Shown here piece after piece: positions 14,801 to 29,800 of a DNA stretch of 64,000 bases. The notes under the pieces are model-generated. The model was not told the origin of the DNA and did no database searches. It saw only the letters and a program-made list of their open reading frames with translations. The translations under genes were made by a program, and so were the position numbers. The number at the start of each line of letters is the position of its first letter. The stretch's first letter is position 1. Source of the DNA: Muricea muricata (taxonomy: Eukaryota; Cnidaria; Anthozoa; Malacalcyonacea; Plexauridae); NCBI GenBank assembly GCA_963855995.1, contig OY979717.1, positions 6,133,428-6,197,427 on the forward strand, given 5' to 3'.

Positions 14801-17800
14801 TTGTGTGTTTTGTTGTTACTCCAGTAGCAGCAGTTGTTGCTTTAGTTGTTACATTAGTTGTTGCTTTGGTTGTTACTCCAGTAGCAGCAGTTGTTGGTTT
14901 TGTTGTTACTCCAGTAGCAGCAGTTGTTGCTTTAGTAGTTACTCCAGTAACAGCAGTTTTAGTTTTAGTTGTTGCACTAGTTGTTGCTTTGGTTGTTACT
15001 TCAGTTGCAGAAATTGTTGGTTTTGTTGTTACTACAGTAGCAGTACTTGTTGCTTTTGTTGTTACACCAGTTGCAGCAGTTGGTTTTGTTGTTACTTCAG
15101 TAGCGGCAGTTGTCGCTTTAGTAGTTACTCCAGTTGCCGAAGTTGTTTCTTTGGTTGTTACTCGAGTAGCAGCAGTTGTTTCTTTAGTAGTTACTCCAGT
15201 AGCGGCAGTTGTTGCTTTAGTTGTTACACCAGTTGTTGCTTTGGTTGTTACTCCAGTAGCAGCAGTTGTTGCTTTAGTTGTTACATTAGTTGTTGCTTTA
15301 ATTGTTACACCAGTTGCAGCAGTTGGTTTTGTTGTTACTTCAGTAGCGGCAGTTGTCGCTTTAGTAGTTACTCCAGTTGCCGAAGTTGTTTCTTTGGTTG
15401 TTACTCGAGTAGCAGCAGTTGTTTCTTTAGTAGTTACTCCAGTAGCGGCAGTTGTTGCTTTAGTTGTTACACCAGTTGTTGCTTTGGTTGTTACTCCAGT
15501 AGCAGCAGTTGTTGCTTTAGTTGTTACATTAGTTGTTGCTTTGGTTGTTACTCCAGTAGCAGCAGTTGTTGGTTTTGTTGTTACTCCAGTAGCAGCAGTT
15601 GTTGCTTTAGTAGTTACTCCAGTAGCAGCAGTTGTTGTTTTATTTGTTGCACTAGTTGTTGCTTTGGTTGTTACTCCAGTTGCAGCAGTTGTCGGCTTTG
15701 TTGTTACTCCAGTAGCAGCACTTGTTGCTTTTGTTGTTACTCCAGTTGCAGCAGTTAGTTTTGTTGTTACTCCAGTAGCAGCAGTGGTCGCTTCAGTAGT
15801 TACTCCAGTTGCCGCAGTTGTTGCTTTGGTTGTTACTTGAGTAGCAGCAGTTGTTGCTTTAGTAGTTACTCCAGTAGCGGCAGTTGTTGCTTTAGTTGTT
15901 ACACCAGTTGTTGCTTTGGTTGTTACTCCAGTAGCAGCAGTTGTTTCTTTACTAGTTACTCCAGTAGCGGCAGTTGTTGGTTTTGTTGTTACTACAGTAG
16001 CAGCAGTTGTCACTTTAGTAGTTACTCCAGTTGCCGCAGTTGTTACTTTGGTTGTTACTCGAGTAGCAGCAGTTGTTGCTTTAGTAGTTACTCCAGTAGC
16101 AACAGTTGTTGCTATAGTTGTTACACCAGTTGTCGCTTTGGTTGTTACTCCAGTAGCAGCAGTTGTGTGTTTTGTTGTTACTCCAGTAGCAGCAGTTGTT
16201 GCTTTAGTTGTTACACTAGTTGTTGCTTTGGTTGTTACTCCAGTAGCAGCAGTTGTTGGTTTTGTTGTTACTCCAATAGCAGCAGTTGTTGCTTTAGTAG
16301 TTACTCCAGTAGCAGCAGTTGTTGTTTTAGTTGTTGCACTAGTTGTTGCTTTGGTTGTTACTCCAGTTGCAGAAATTGTTGGTTTTGTTGTTACTACAGT
16401 AGGAGCACTTGTTGCTTTTGTTGTTACTCCAGTAGCAGCAGTTGTTGCTTTAGTAGTTACTGCAGTAGCGGCAGTGGTCGCTTTAGTTGTTACACCAGTT
16501 TTGGCTTTGGTTGTTACTCCAGTAGCAGCACTTGTTGCTTTTGTTGTTACACCAGTTGCAGCAGTTGTTGCTTTGGTTGTTAGTCGAGTAGCAGCAGTTG
16601 TTGCTTTGGTGGTTACTCCAGTAGCGGCAGTTGTTACCTTAGTTGTTACACCAGTTGTTGCTTTGGTTGTGACTCCAGTAGCAGCAGTTGTGTGTTTTGT
16701 TGGTACTCCAGTAGCAGCAGTTGTTGCTTTAGTTACTCCAGTTGCCGCAGTTGTTGCTTTGGTTGTTACTCCAGTTGCAGAAGTTATTGCTTTAGTAGTT
16801 ACTCCAGTAGCAGCAGTTGTTGCATTAGTTGTTACACCAGTTTTTGCTTTGGTTGTTACTCCAGTAACAACAGGTGTTGGTTTTGTTGTTACTACATAAG
16901 CAGCAGTTGTTGCTTTTGTTATTACACCAGTTGCAGCAGTTGTTGGTTTTGTTGTTACCCCAGTAGCAGCAGTTGTTGGTTTTGTTGTTACTACAGTAGC
17001 AGCACTTGTTGCTTTTGTTGTTACACCAGTTGCAGCACTTGGTTTTGTTGTTACTCCAGTAGCGGCAGTTGTCGCTTTAGTAGTTACTCCAGTTGCCGCA
17101 GTTGTTGCTTTGGTTGTTACACCAGTTGTTGCCTTGGTTGTTACTCCAGTAGCAGCAGTTGTTATTTTTGTTGTTACTCGAGTGGCAGCAGTTGTTTCTT
17201 TAGTAGTTACTCCAGTAGCGGCAGTTGTTGCTTTAGTTGTTACCCCAGTTGTTATTTTGGTTGTTACTCCAGTAGCAGCAGTTGTTGGTTTTGTTGTTAC
17301 TCCAGTAGCAGCAGTTGTTGCTTTAGTAGTTACTCCAGTAGCAGCAGTTGTTGTTTTAGTTTTCACACTAGTTGTTGCTTTGGTTGTTACTCCAGTAGCA
17401 GCAGTTGGCTTTGTTGGCACTCCAGTAGCAGCACTTGTTGCTTTTGTTGTTACACCAGTTGCAGGAGTTGGTTTTGTTGTTACTCCAGTAGCGGCAGTTG
17501 TCGCTTTAGTAGTTACTCCAGTTTCCACAGTTGTTGCTTTAGTTGTTACTTGAGTAGCAGCAGTTGTTTCTTTAGTAGTTACTCCAGTAGCGGCAGTTGT
17601 TGCTTTAGTTGTTACACCAGTTGTTGCTTTGGTTGTTACTCCAGTAGCAGCAGTTGTTGCTTTAGTAGTTACTCCAGTAGCAGCAGTTGTTGTTTTAGTT
17701 GTTACACTAGTTGTTGCTTTGGTTGTTACTCCAGTTGCAGCAGTTGTCGGCTTTGTTGTTACTCCAGTAGCAGCACTTGTTGCTTTTGTTGTTACACCAG

Positions 17801-20800
17801 TTTCAACAGTTGGTTTTGTTGTTACTCCAGTAGCAGCGGTGATCGCTTTAGTAGTTACTCCTGTTGCCGCAGTTGTTGCTTTGGTTGTTACTTGAGTAGC
17901 AGCAGTTGTTGCTTTAGTAGTTACTTCAGTAGCGGCAGTTGTTGCTTTAGTTGTTACACCAGTTGTTGCTTTGGTTGTTACTCCAGTAGCGGCAGTTGTT
18001 GGTTTTGTTGTTACTACAGTAGCAGCAGTTGTCGCTTTAGTAGTTACTCCAGTTGCCGCAGTTGTCGCTTTAGTAGTTTTTCCAGTTGCCGCAGTTGTTG
18101 CTTTGGTTGTTACTCGAGTAGCAGCTGTTGTTGCTTTAGTAGTTACTCCAGTAGCAGCGGTTGTTGCTTTAGTTGTTACACCAGTTGTCGCTTTGGTTGT
18201 TACTCCAGTAGCAGCAGTTGTTTGTTTTGTTGTTACTCCAGTAGTAGCAGTTGTTGCTTTAGTAGTTACGGCAGTAGCGGCAGTGGTCGCTTTAGTTGTT
18301 GCACCAGTTTTTTCTTTGGTTGTTACTCCAGTAGCAGCACTTGTTGCTTTTGTTGTTACACCAGTTGCAGCAGTTGTTTCTTTGGTTGTTACACCAGTTG
18401 TTGCTTTGGTTGTTGTTCCAGTAGCAGCAGTTGTTGGTTTTGTTGTTACTACAGTAGCAGCACTTGTTGCTTTTGTTGTTACACCAGTTGCAGCACTTGG
18501 TTTTGTTGTTACTCCAGTAGCGGCAGTGGTCGCTTCAGTAGTTACTCCAGTTGCCGCAGTTGTTGGTTTTGTTGTTACTACAGTAGCAGCAGTTGTCGCT
18601 TTAGTAGTTACTCCAGTTTCCGCAGTTGTTACTTTGGTTGTTACTCGAGTAGCAGCAGTTGTTGCTTTAGTAGTTACTCCAGTAGCGACAGTTGTTGCTT
18701 TAGTTGTTACACCAGTTGTCGCTTTGGTTGTTACTCCAGTAGCAGCAGTTGTGTGTTTTGTTGTTACTCCAGTAGCAGCAGTTGTTGCTTTAGTTGTTAC
18801 ACTAGTTGTTGCTTTGGTTGTTACTCCAGTAGCAGAAGTTCTTGGTTTTGTTGTTACTCCAGTAGCAGCAGTTGTTGCTTTAGTAGTTACTCCAGTAGCA
18901 GCAGTTGTTGTTTTAGTTGTTGCACTAGTTGTTGCTTTGGTTGTTACTCCAGTTGCAGAAGTTGTTGGTTTTGTTGTTACTACAGTAGCAGCACTTGTTG
19001 CTTTTGTTGTTACTCCAGTAGCAGCAGTTGTTGCTTTAGTTGTTACACCAGTTGTCGCTTTGGTTGTTACTCCAGTAGCAGCAGTTGTGTGTTTTGTTGT
19101 TACTCCAGTAGCAGCAGTTGTTGCTTTAGTTGTTACACTAGTTGTTGCTTTGGTGTTTACTCCAGTAGCAGCAGTTGTTGGTTTTGTTGTTACTCCAGTA
19201 GCAGCAGTTGTTGCTTTAGTAGTTACTCCAGTAGCAGCAGTTGTTGTTTTAGTTGTTGCACTAGTGGTTGCTTTGGTTGTTACTCCAGTTGCAGAAGTTG
19301 TTGGTTTTGTTGTTACTACAGTAGCAGCACTTGTTGCTTTTGTTGTTACTCCAGTAGCAGCAGTTGTTGCTTTAGTAGTTACTGCAGTAGCGGCAGTGGT
19401 CGCTTTAGTTGTTACACCAGTTTTGGCTTTGGTTGTTACTCCAGTAGCAGCACTTGTTGCTTTTGTTGTTACACCAGTTGCAGCAGTTGTTGGTTTGGTT
19501 GTTAGTCGAGTAGCAGCAGTTGTTGCTTTGGTGGTTACTCCAGTAGCGGCAGTTGTTACCTTAATTGTTACACCAGTTGTTTCTTTGGTTGTTACTCGAG
19601 TAGCAGCAATTGTTGCTTTAGTAGTTACTCCAGTAGCGACAGTTGTTGCTTTAGTTGTTACACCAGTTGTCGCTTCGGTTGTTACTCCAGTAGCAGCAGT
19701 TGTGTGTTTTGTTGTTACTCCAGTAGCAGCAGTTGTTGCTTTAGTTGTTACACTAGTTGTTGCTTTGGTTGTTACTCCAGTAGCAGCAGTTGTTGGTTTT
19801 GTTGTTATTTCAGTAGCAGCAGTTGTTGCTTTAGTAGTTACTCCAGTAGCAGCAGTTGTTGTTTTAGTTGTTGCACTAGTTGTTGCTTTGGTTGTTACTC
19901 CAGTTGCAGAAGTTGTTGGTTTTGTTGTTACTACAGTAGCAGCACTTGTTGCTTTTGTTGTTACTCCAGTAGCAGCAGTTGTTGCTTTAGTTGTTACACC
20001 AGTTGTCGCTTTGGTTGTTACTCCAGTAGCAGCAGTTGTGTGTTTTGTTGTTACTCCAGTAGCAGCAGTTGTTGCTTTAGTTGTTACACTAGTTGTTGCT
20101 TTGGTGTTTACTCCAGTAGCAGCAGTTGTTGGTTTTGTTGTTACTCCAGTAGCAGCAGTTGTTGCTTTAGTAGTTACTCCAGTAGCAGCAGTTGTTGTTT
20201 TAGTTGTTGCACTAGTGGTTGCTTTGGTTGTTACTCCAGTTGCAGAAGTTGTTGGTTTTGTTGTTACTACAGTAGCAGCACTTGTTGCTTTTGTTGTTAC
20301 TCCAGTAGCAGCAGTTGTTGCTTTAGTAGTTACTGCAGTAGCGGCAGTGGTCGCTTTAGTTGTTACACCAGTTTTGGCTTTGGTTGTTACTCCAGTAGCA
20401 GCACTTGTTGCTTTTGTTGTTACACCAGTTGCAGCAGTTGTTGGTTTGGTTGTTAGTCGAGTAGCAGCAGTTGTTGCTTTGGTGGTTACTCCAGTAGCGG
20501 CAGTTGTTACCTTAATTGTTACACCAGTTGTTGCTTTGGTTGTTACTTGAGTAGCAGCAGTTGTTGCTTTAGTAGTTACTCCAGTAGCAGCAGTTGTTCC
20601 TTTAGTTGTTACACCAGTTGCTGCTTTGGTTGTTACTCCAGTAGCCACAGTTCTTGCCTGACTAGTTATTCCAGTAGCGGCAGTTGTTGGTTTTGTTGTT
20701 ACTCCAGTAGCAGCAGTTGTGTGTTTTGTTGTTACTCCAGTAGCAGCAGTTGTTGCTTTAGTTGTTACATTAGTTGTTGCTTTGGTTGTTACTCCAGTAG

Positions 20801-23800
20801 CAGCAGTTGTTGGTTTTGTTGTTACTCCAGTAGCAGCAGTTGTTGCTTTAGTAGTTACTCCAGTAACAACAGTTTTAGTTTTAGTTGTTGCACTAGTTGT
20901 TGCTTTGGTTGTTACTTCAGTTGCAGAAGTTGTTGGTTTTGTTGTTACTACAGTAGCAGTACTTGTTGCTTTTGTTGTTACACCAGTTGCAGCAGTTGGT
21001 TTTGTTGTTACTTCAGTAGCGGCAGTTGTCGCTTTAGTAGTTACTCCAGTTGCCGAAGTTGTTTCTTTGGTTGTTACTCGAGTAGCAGCAGTTGTTTCTT
21101 TAGTAGTTACTCCAGTAGCGGCAGTTGTTGCTTTAGTTGTTACACCAGTTGTTGCTTTGGTTGTTACTCCAGTAGCAGCAGTTGTTGCTTTGGTTGTTAC
21201 ATTAGTTGTTGCTTTGGTTGTTACTCCAGTAGCAGCAGTTTTTGGTTTTGTTGTTACTCCAGTAGCAGCAGTTGTTGCTTTAGTAGTTACTCCAGTAGCA
21301 GCAGTTGTTGTTTTATTTGTTGCACTAGTTGTTGCTTTGGTTGTTACTCCAGTTGCAGCAGTTGTCGGCTTTGTTGTTACTCCAGTAGCAGCACTTGTTG
21401 CTTTTGTTGTTACACCAGTTGCAGCAGTTAGTTTTGTTGTTACTCCAGTAGCAGCAGTGGTCGCTTCAGTAGTTAGTCCAGTTGCCGCAGTTGTTGCTTT
21501 GGTTGTTACTTGAGTAGCAGCAGTTGTTGCTTTAGTAGTTACTCCAGTAGCGGCAGTTGTTGCTTTAGTTGTTTCACCAGTTGTTGCTTTGGTTGTTACT
21601 CCAGTAGCAGCAGCTGTTTCTTTACTAGTTACTCCAGTAGCGGCAGTTGTTGGTTTTGTTGTTACTACAGTAGCAGCAGTTGTCGCTTTAGTAGTTACTC
21701 CAGTTGCCGCAGTTGTTACTTTGGTTGTTACTCGAGTAGCAGCAGTTGTTGCTTTAGTAGTTACTCCAGTAGCAACAGTTGTTGCTTTAGTTGTTACACT
21801 AGTTGTCGCTTTGGTTCTTACTCCAGTAGCAGCAGTTGTGTGTTTTGTTGTTACTCCAGTAGCAGCAGTTGTTGCTTTAGTTGTTACACTAGTTGTTGCT
21901 TTGGTTGTTACTCCAGTAGCAGCAGTTGTTGGTTTTGTTGTTACTCCAATAGCAGCAGTTGTTGCTTTAGTAGTTACTCCAGTAGCAGCAGTTGTTGTTT
22001 TAGTTGTTGCACTAGTTGTTGCTTTGGTTGTTACTCCAGTTGCAGAAGTTGTTGGTTTTGTTGTTATTACAGTAGGAGCACTTGTTGCTTTTGTTGTTAC
22101 TCCAGTAGCAGCAGTTGTTGCTTTAGTAGTTACTGCAGTAGCGGCAGTGGTCGCTTTAGTTGTTACACCAGTTTTGGCTTTGGTTGTTACTCCAGTAGCA
22201 GCACTTGTTGCTTTTGTTGTTACACCAGTTGCAGCAGTTGTTGCTTTGGTTGTTAGTCGAGTAGCAGCAGTTGTTGCTTTGGTGGTTACTCCAGTAGCGG
22301 CAGTTGTTACCTTAGTTGTTACACCAGTTGTTGCTTTGGTTGTGACTCCAGTAGCAGCAGTTGTGTGTTTTGTTGGTACTCCAGTAGCAGCAGTTGTTGC
22401 TTTAGTTACTCCAGTTGCCGCAGTTGTTGCTTTGGTTGTTACTCCAGTTGCAGAAGATTTTGCTTTAGTAGTTACTCCAGTAGCAGCAGTTGTTGCATTA
22501 GTTGTTACACCAGTTTTTGCTTTGGTTGTTACTCCAGTAACAACAGGTGTTGGTTTTGTTGTTACTACATAAGCAGCAGTTGTTGCTTTTGTTATTACAC
22601 CAGTTGCAGCAGTTGTTGGTTTTGTTGTTACCCCAGTAGCAGCAGTTGTTGGTTTTGTTGTTACTACAGTAGCAGCACTTGTTGCTTTTGTTGTTACACC
22701 AGTTGCAGCACTTGGTTTTGTTGTTACTCCAGTAGCGGCAGTTGTCGCTTTAGTAGTTACTCCAGTTGCCGCAGTTTTTGCTTTGGTTGTTACACCAGTT
22801 GTTGCCTTGGTTGTTACTCCAGTAGCAGCAGTTGTTATTTTTGTTGTTACTCGAGTGGCAGCAGTTGTTTCTTTAGTAGTTACTCCAGTAGCGGCAGTTG
22901 TTGCTTTAGTTGTTACCCCAGTTGTTATTTTGGTTGTTACTCCAGTAGCAGCAGTTGTTGGTTTTGTTGTTACTCCAGTAGCAGCAGTTGTTGCTTTAGT
23001 AGTTACTCCAGTAGCAGCAGTTGTTGTTTTAGTTTTCACACTAGTTGTTGCTTTGGTTGTTACTCCAGTAGCAGCAGTTGGCTTTGTTGGCACTCCAGTA
23101 GCAGCACTTGTTGCTTTTGTTGTTACACCAGTTGCAGGAGTTGGTTTTGTTGTTACTCCAGTAGCGGCAGTTGTCGCTTTAGTAGTTACTCCAGTTTCCA
23201 CAGTTGTTGCTTTAGTTGTTACTTGAGTAGCAGCAGTTGTTTCTTTAGTAGTTACTCCAGTAGCGGCAGTTGTTGCTTTAGTTGTTACACCAGTTGTTGC
23301 TTTGGTTGTTACTCCAGTAGCAGCAGTTGTTGCTTTAGTAGTTACTCCAGTAGCAGCAGTTGTTGTTTTAGTTGTTACACTAGTTGTTGCTTTGGTTGTT
23401 ACTCCAGTTGCAGCAGTTGTCGGCTTTGTTGTTACTCCAGTAGCAGCACTTGTTGCTTTTGTTGTTACACCAGTTTCAACAGTTGGTTTTGTTGTTACTC
23501 CAGTAGCAGCGGTGATCGCTTTAGTAGTTACTCCTGTTGCCGCAGTTGTTGCTTTGGTTGTTACTTGAGTAGCAGCAGTTGTTGCTTTAGTAGTTACTTC
23601 AGTAGCGGCAGTTGTTGCTTTTGTTGTTACACCAGTTGTTGCTTTGGTTGTTACTCCAGTAGCGGCAGTTGTTGGTTTTGTTGTTACTACAGTAGCAGCA
23701 GTTGTCGCTTTAGTAGTTACTCCAGTTGCCGCAGTTGTCGCTTTAGTAGTTTTTCCAGTTGCCGCAGTTGTTGCTTTGGTTGTTACTCGAGTAGCAGCTG

Positions 23801-26800
23801 TTGTTGCTTTAGTAGTTACTCCAGTAGCAGCGGTTGTTGCTTTAGTTGTTACACCAGTTGTCGCTTTGGTTGTTACTCCAGTAGCAGCAGTTGTTTGTTT
23901 TGTTGTTACTCCAGTAGTAGCAGTTGTTGCTTTAGTAGTTACGGCAGTAGCGGCAGTGGTCGCTTTAGTTGTTGCACCAGTTTTTTCTTTGGTTGTTACT
24001 CCAGTAGCAGCACTTGTTGCTTTTGTTGTTACACCAGTTGCAGCAGTTGTTTCTTTGGTTGTTACACCAGTTGTTGCTTTGGTTGTTGTTCCAGTAGCAG
24101 CAGTTGTTGGTTTTGTTGTTACTACAGTAGCAGCACTTGTTGCTTTTGTTGTTACACCAGTTGCAGCACTTGGTTTTGTTGTTACTCCAGTAGCGGCAGT
24201 GGTCGCTTCAGTAGTTACTCCAGTTGCCGCAGTTGTTGGTTTTGTTGTTACTACAGTAGCAGCAGTTGTCGCTTTAGTAGTTACTCCAGTTTCCGCAGTT
24301 GTTACTTTGGTTGTTACTCGAGTAGCAGCAGTTGTTGCTTTAGTAGTTACTCCAGTAGCGACAGTTGTTGCTTTAGTTGTTACACCAGTTGTCGCTTTGG
24401 TTGTTACTCCAGTAGCAGCAGTTGTGTGTTTTGTTGTTACTCCAGTAGCAGCAGTTGTTGCTTTAGTTGTTACACTAGTTGTTGTTTTGGTTGTTACTCC
24501 AGTAGCAGAAGTTGTTGGTTTTGTTGTTACTCCAGTAGCAGCAGTTGTTGCTTTAGTAGTTACTCCAGTAGCAGCAGTTGTTGTTTTAGTTGTTGCACTA
24601 GTTGTTGCTTTGGTTGTTACTCCAGTTGCAGAAGTTGTTGGTTTTGTTGTTACTACAGTAGCAGCACTTGTTGCTTTTGTTGTTACTCCAGTAGCAGCAG
24701 TTGTTGCTTTAGTTGTTACACCAGTTGTCGCTTTGGTTGTTACTCCAGTAGCAGCAGTTGTGTGTTTTGTTGTTACTCCAGTAGCAGCAGTTGTTGCTTT
24801 AGTTGTTACACTAGTTCTTGCTTTGGTTGTTACTCCAGTAGCAGCAGTTGTTGGTTTTGTTGTTACTCCAGTAGCAGCAGTTGTTGCTTTAGTAGTTACT
24901 CCAGTAGCAGCAGTTGTTGTTTTAGTTGTTGCACTAGTTGTTGCTTTGGTTGTTACTCCAGTTGCAGAAGTTGTTGGTTTTGTTGTTACTACAGTAGCAG
25001 CACTTGTTGCTTTTGTTGTTACTCCAGTAGCAGCAGTTGTTGCTTTAGTAGTTACTGCAGTAGCGGCAGTGGTCGCTTTAGTTGTTACACCAGTTTTGGC
25101 TTTGGTTGTTACTCCAGTAGCAGCACTTGTTGCTTTTGTTGTTACACCAGTTGCAGCAGTTGTTGGTTTGGTTGTTAGTCGAGTAGCAGCAGTTGTTGCT
25201 TTGGTGGTTACTCCAGTAGCGGCAGTTGTTACCTTAATTGTTACACCAGTTGTTGCTTTGGTTGTTACTTGAGTAGCAGCAGTTGTTGCTTTAGTAGTTA
25301 CTCCAGTAGCAGCAGTTGTTCCTTTAGTTGTTACACCAGTTGCTGCTTTGGTTGTTACTCCAGTAGCCACAGTTCTTGCCTGACTAGTTATTCCAGTAGC
25401 GGCAGTTGTTGGTTTTGTTGTTACTCCAGTAGCAGCAGTTGTGTGTTTTGTTGTTACTCCAGTAGCAGCAGTTGTTGCTTTAGTTGTTACATTAGTTGTT
25501 GCTTTGGTTGTTACTCCAGTAGCAGCAGTTGTTGGTTTTGTTGTTACTCCAGTAGCAGCAGTTGTTGCTTTAGTAGTTACTCCAGTAACAACAGTTTTAG
25601 TTTTAGTTGTTGCACTAGTTGTTGCTTTGGTTGTTACTTCAGTTGCAGAAGTTGTTGGTTTTGTTGTTACTACAGTAGCAGTACTTGTTGCTTTTGTTGT
25701 TACACCAGTTGCAGCAGTTGGTTTTGTTGTTACTTCAGTAGCGGCAGTTGTCGCTTTAGTAGTTACTCCAGTTGCCGAAGTTGTTTCTTTGGTTGTTACT
25801 CGAGTAGCAGCAGTTGTTTCTTTAGTAGTTACTCCAGTAGCGGCAGTTGTTGCTTTAGTTGTTACACCAGTTGTTGCTTTGGTTGTTACTCCAGTAGCAG
25901 CAGTTGTTGCTTTAGTTGTTACACTAGTTGTTGCTTTGGTTGTTACTCCAGTAGCAGCAGTTGTTGGTTTTGTTGTTACTCCAATAGCAGCAGTTGTTGC
26001 TTTAGTAGTTACTCCAGTAGCAGCAGTTGTTGTTTTAGTTGTTGCACTAGTTGTTGCTTTGGTTGTTACTCCAGTTGCAGAAGTTGTTGGTTTTGTTGTT
26101 ACTACAGCAGGAGCTTTTGTTGCTTTTGTTGTTACTCCAGTAGCAGCAGTTGTTGCTTTAGTAGTTACTGCAGTAGCGGCAGTAGTCGCTTTAGTTGTTA
26201 CACCAGTTTTGGCTTTGGTTGTTACTCCAGTAGCAGCACTTGTTGCTTTTGTTGTTACACCAGTTGCAGCAGTTGTTGCTTTGGTTGTTAGTCGAGTAGC
26301 AGCAGTTGTTGCTTTGGTGGTTACTCCAGTAGCGGCAGTTGTTACCTTAGTTGTTACACCAGTTGTTGCTTTGGTTGTGACTCCAGTAGCAGCAGTTGTG
26401 TGTTTTGTTGTTACTCCAGTAGCAGCAGTTGTTGCTTTAGTTACTCCAGTTGCCGCAGTTGTTGCTTTGGTTGTTACTCCAGTTGCAGAAGTTATTGCTT
26501 TAGTAGTTACTCCAGTAGCAGCAGTTGTTGCGTTAGTTGTTACACCAGTTTTTGCTTTGGTTGTTACTCCAGTAACAACAGGTGTTGGTTTTGTTGTTAC
26601 TACATAAGCAGCAGTTGTTGCTTTTGTTATTACACCAGTTGCAGCAGTTGTTGGTTTTGTTGTTACCCCAGTAGCAGCAGTTGTTGGTTTTGTTGTTACT
26701 ACAGTAGCAGCACTTGTTGCTTTTGTTGTTACACCAGTTGCAGCACTTGGTTTTGTTGTTACTCCAGTAGCGGCAGTTGTCGCTTTAGTAGTTACTCCAG

Positions 26801-29800
26801 TTGCCGCAGTTGTTGCTTTGGTTGTTACACCAGTTGTTGCCTTGGTTGTTACTCCAGTAGCAGCAGTTGTTATTTTTGTTGTTACTCGAGTGGCAGCAGT
26901 GGTTGCTTTAGTAGTTACTCCAGTAGCGGCAGTTGTTGCTTTAGTTGTTACCCCAGTTGTTGCTTTGGTTGTTACTCCAGTAGCAGCAGTTGCTGGTTTT
27001 GTTGTTACTCCAGTAGCAGCAGTTGTTGCTTTAGTAGTTACTCCAGTAGCAGCAGTTGTTGTTTTAGTTTTCACACTAGTTGTTGCTTTGGTTGTTACTC
27101 CAGTAGCAGCAGTTGGCTTTGTTGGCACTCCAGTAGCAGCACTTGTTGCTTTTGTTGTTACACCAGTTGCAGGAGTTGGTTTTGTTGTTACTCCAGTAGC
27201 GGCAGTTGTCGCTTTAGTAGTTACTCCAGTTTCCACAGTTGTTGCTTTAGTTGTTATTTGAGTAGCAGCAGTTGTTTCTTTAGTAGTTACTCCAGTAGCG
27301 GCAGTTGTTGCTTTAGTTGTTACACCAGTTGTTGCTTTGGTTGTTACTCCAGTAGCAGCAGTTGTTGCTTTAGTAGTTACTCCAGTAGCAGCAGTTGTTG
27401 TTTTATTTGTTGCACTAGTTGTTGCTTTGGTTGTTACTCTAGTTTCAGCAGTTGTCGGCTTTGTTGTTACTCCAGTAGCAGCACTTGTTGCTTTTGTTGT
27501 TACACCAGTTGCAGCAGTTAGTTTTGTTGTTACTCCAGTAGCAGCAGTGGTCGCTTCAGTAGTTACTCCAGTTGCCGCAGTTGTTGCTTTGGTTGTTACT
27601 TGAGTAGCAGCAGTTGTTGCTTTAGTAGTTACTCCAGTAGCGGCAGTTGTTGCTTTAGTTGTTTCACCAGTTGTTGCTTTGGTTGTTACTCCAGTAGCAG
27701 CAGTTGTTTCTTTACTAGTTACTCCAGTAGCGGCAGTTGTTGGTTTTGTTGTTACTACAGTAGCAGCAGTTGTCGCTTTAGTAGTTACTCCAGTTGCCGC
27801 AGTTGTTACTTTGGTTGTTACTCGAGTAGCAGCAGTTGTTGCTTTAGTAGTTACTCCAGTAGCAACAGTTGTTGCTTTAGTTGTTACACCAGTTGTCGCT
27901 TTGGTTGTTACTCCAGTAGCAGCAGTTGTGTGTTTTGTTGTTACTCCAGTAGCAGCAGTTGTTGCTTTAGTTGTTACACTAGTTGTTGCTTTGGTTGTTA
28001 CTCCAGTAGCAGCAGTTGTTGGTTTTGTTGTTACTCCAATAGCAGCAGTTGTTGCTTTAGTAGTTACTCCAGTAGCAGCAGTTGTTGTTTTAGTTGTTGC
28101 ACTAGTTGTTGCTTTGGTTGTTACTCCAGTTGCAGAAGTTGTTGGTTTTGTTGTTACTACAGTAGGAGCTTTTGTTGCTTTTGTTGTTACTCCAGTAGCA
28201 GCAGTTGTTGCTTTAGTAGTTACTGCAGTAGCGGCAGTGGTCGCTTTCGTTGTTACACCAGTTTTGGCTTTGGTTGTTACTCCAGTAGCAGCACTTGTTG
28301 CTTTTGTTGTTACACCAGTTGCAGCAGTTGTTGCTTTGGTTGTTAGTCGAGTAGCAGCAGTTGTTGCTTTGGTGGTTACTCCAGTAGCGGCAGTTGTTAC
28401 CTTAGTTGTTACACCAGTTGTTGCTTTGGTTGTGACTCCATTAGCAGCAGTTGTGTGTTTTGTTGTTACTCCAGTAGCAGCAGTTGTTGCTTTAGTTACT
28501 CCAGTTGCCGCAGTTGTTGCTTTGGTTGTTACTCCAGTTGCAGAAGTTATTGCTTTAGTAGTTACTCCAGTAGCAGCAGTTGTTGCATTAGTTGTTACAC
28601 CAGTTTTTGCTTTGGTTGTTACTCCAGTAACAACAGGTGTTGGTTTTGTTGTTACTACATAAGCAGCAGTTGTTGCTTTTGTTATTACACCAGTTGCAGC
28701 AGTTGTTGGTTTTGTTGTTACCCCAGTAGCAGCAGTTGTTGGTTTTGTTGTTACTACAGTAGCAGCACTTGTTGCTTTTGTTGTTACACCAGTTGCAGCA
28801 CTTGGTTTTGTTGTTACTCCAGTAGCGGCAGTTGTCGCTTTAGTAGTTACTCCAGTTGCCGCAGTTGTTGCTTTGGTTGTTACACCAGTTGTTGCCTTGG
28901 TTGTTACTCCAGTAGCAGCAGTTGTTATTTTTGTTGTTACTCGAGTGGCAGCAGTGGTTGCTTTAGTAGTTACTCCAGTAGCGGCAGTTGTTGCTTTAGT
29001 TGTTACCCCAGTTGTTGCTTTGGTTGTTACTCCAGTAGCAGCAGTTGTTGGTTTTGTTGTTACTCCAGTAGCAGCAGTTGTTGCTTTAGTAGTTACTCCA
29101 GTAGCAGCAGTTGTTGTTTTAGTTTTCACACTAGTTGTTGCTTTGGTTGTTACTCCAGTAGCAGCAGTTGGCTTTGTTGGCACTCCAGTAGCAGCACTTG
29201 TTGCTTTTGTTGTTACACCAATTGCAGGAGTTTGTTTTGTTGTTACTCCAGTAGCGGCAGTTGTCGCTTTAGTAGTTACTCCAGTTTCCACAGTTGTTGC
29301 TTTAGTTGTTATTTGAGTAGCAGCAGTTGTTTCTTTAGTAGTTACTCCAGTAGCGGCAGTTGTTGCTTTAGTTGTTACACCAGTTGTTGCTTTGGTTGTT
29401 ACTCCAGTAGCAGCAGTTGTTGCTTTAGTAGTTACTCCAGTAGCAGCAGTTGTTGTTTTATTTGTTGCACTAGTTGTTGCTTTGGTTGTTACTCCAGTTG
29501 CAGCAGTTGTCGGCTTTGTTGTTACTCCAGTAGCAGCACTTGTTGCTTTTGTTGTTACACCAGTTGCAGCAGTTAGTTTTGTTGTTACTCCAGTAGCAGC
29601 AGTGGTCGCTTCAGTAGTTACTCCAGTTGCCGCAGTTGTTGCTTTGGTTGTTACTTGAGTAGCAGCAGTTGTTGCTTTAGTAGTTACTCCAGTAGCGGCA
29701 GTTGTTGCTTTAGTTGTTTCACCAGTTGTTGCTTTGGTTGTTACTCCAGTAGCAGCAGTTGTTTCTTTACTAGTTACTCCAGTAGCGGCAGTTGTTGGTT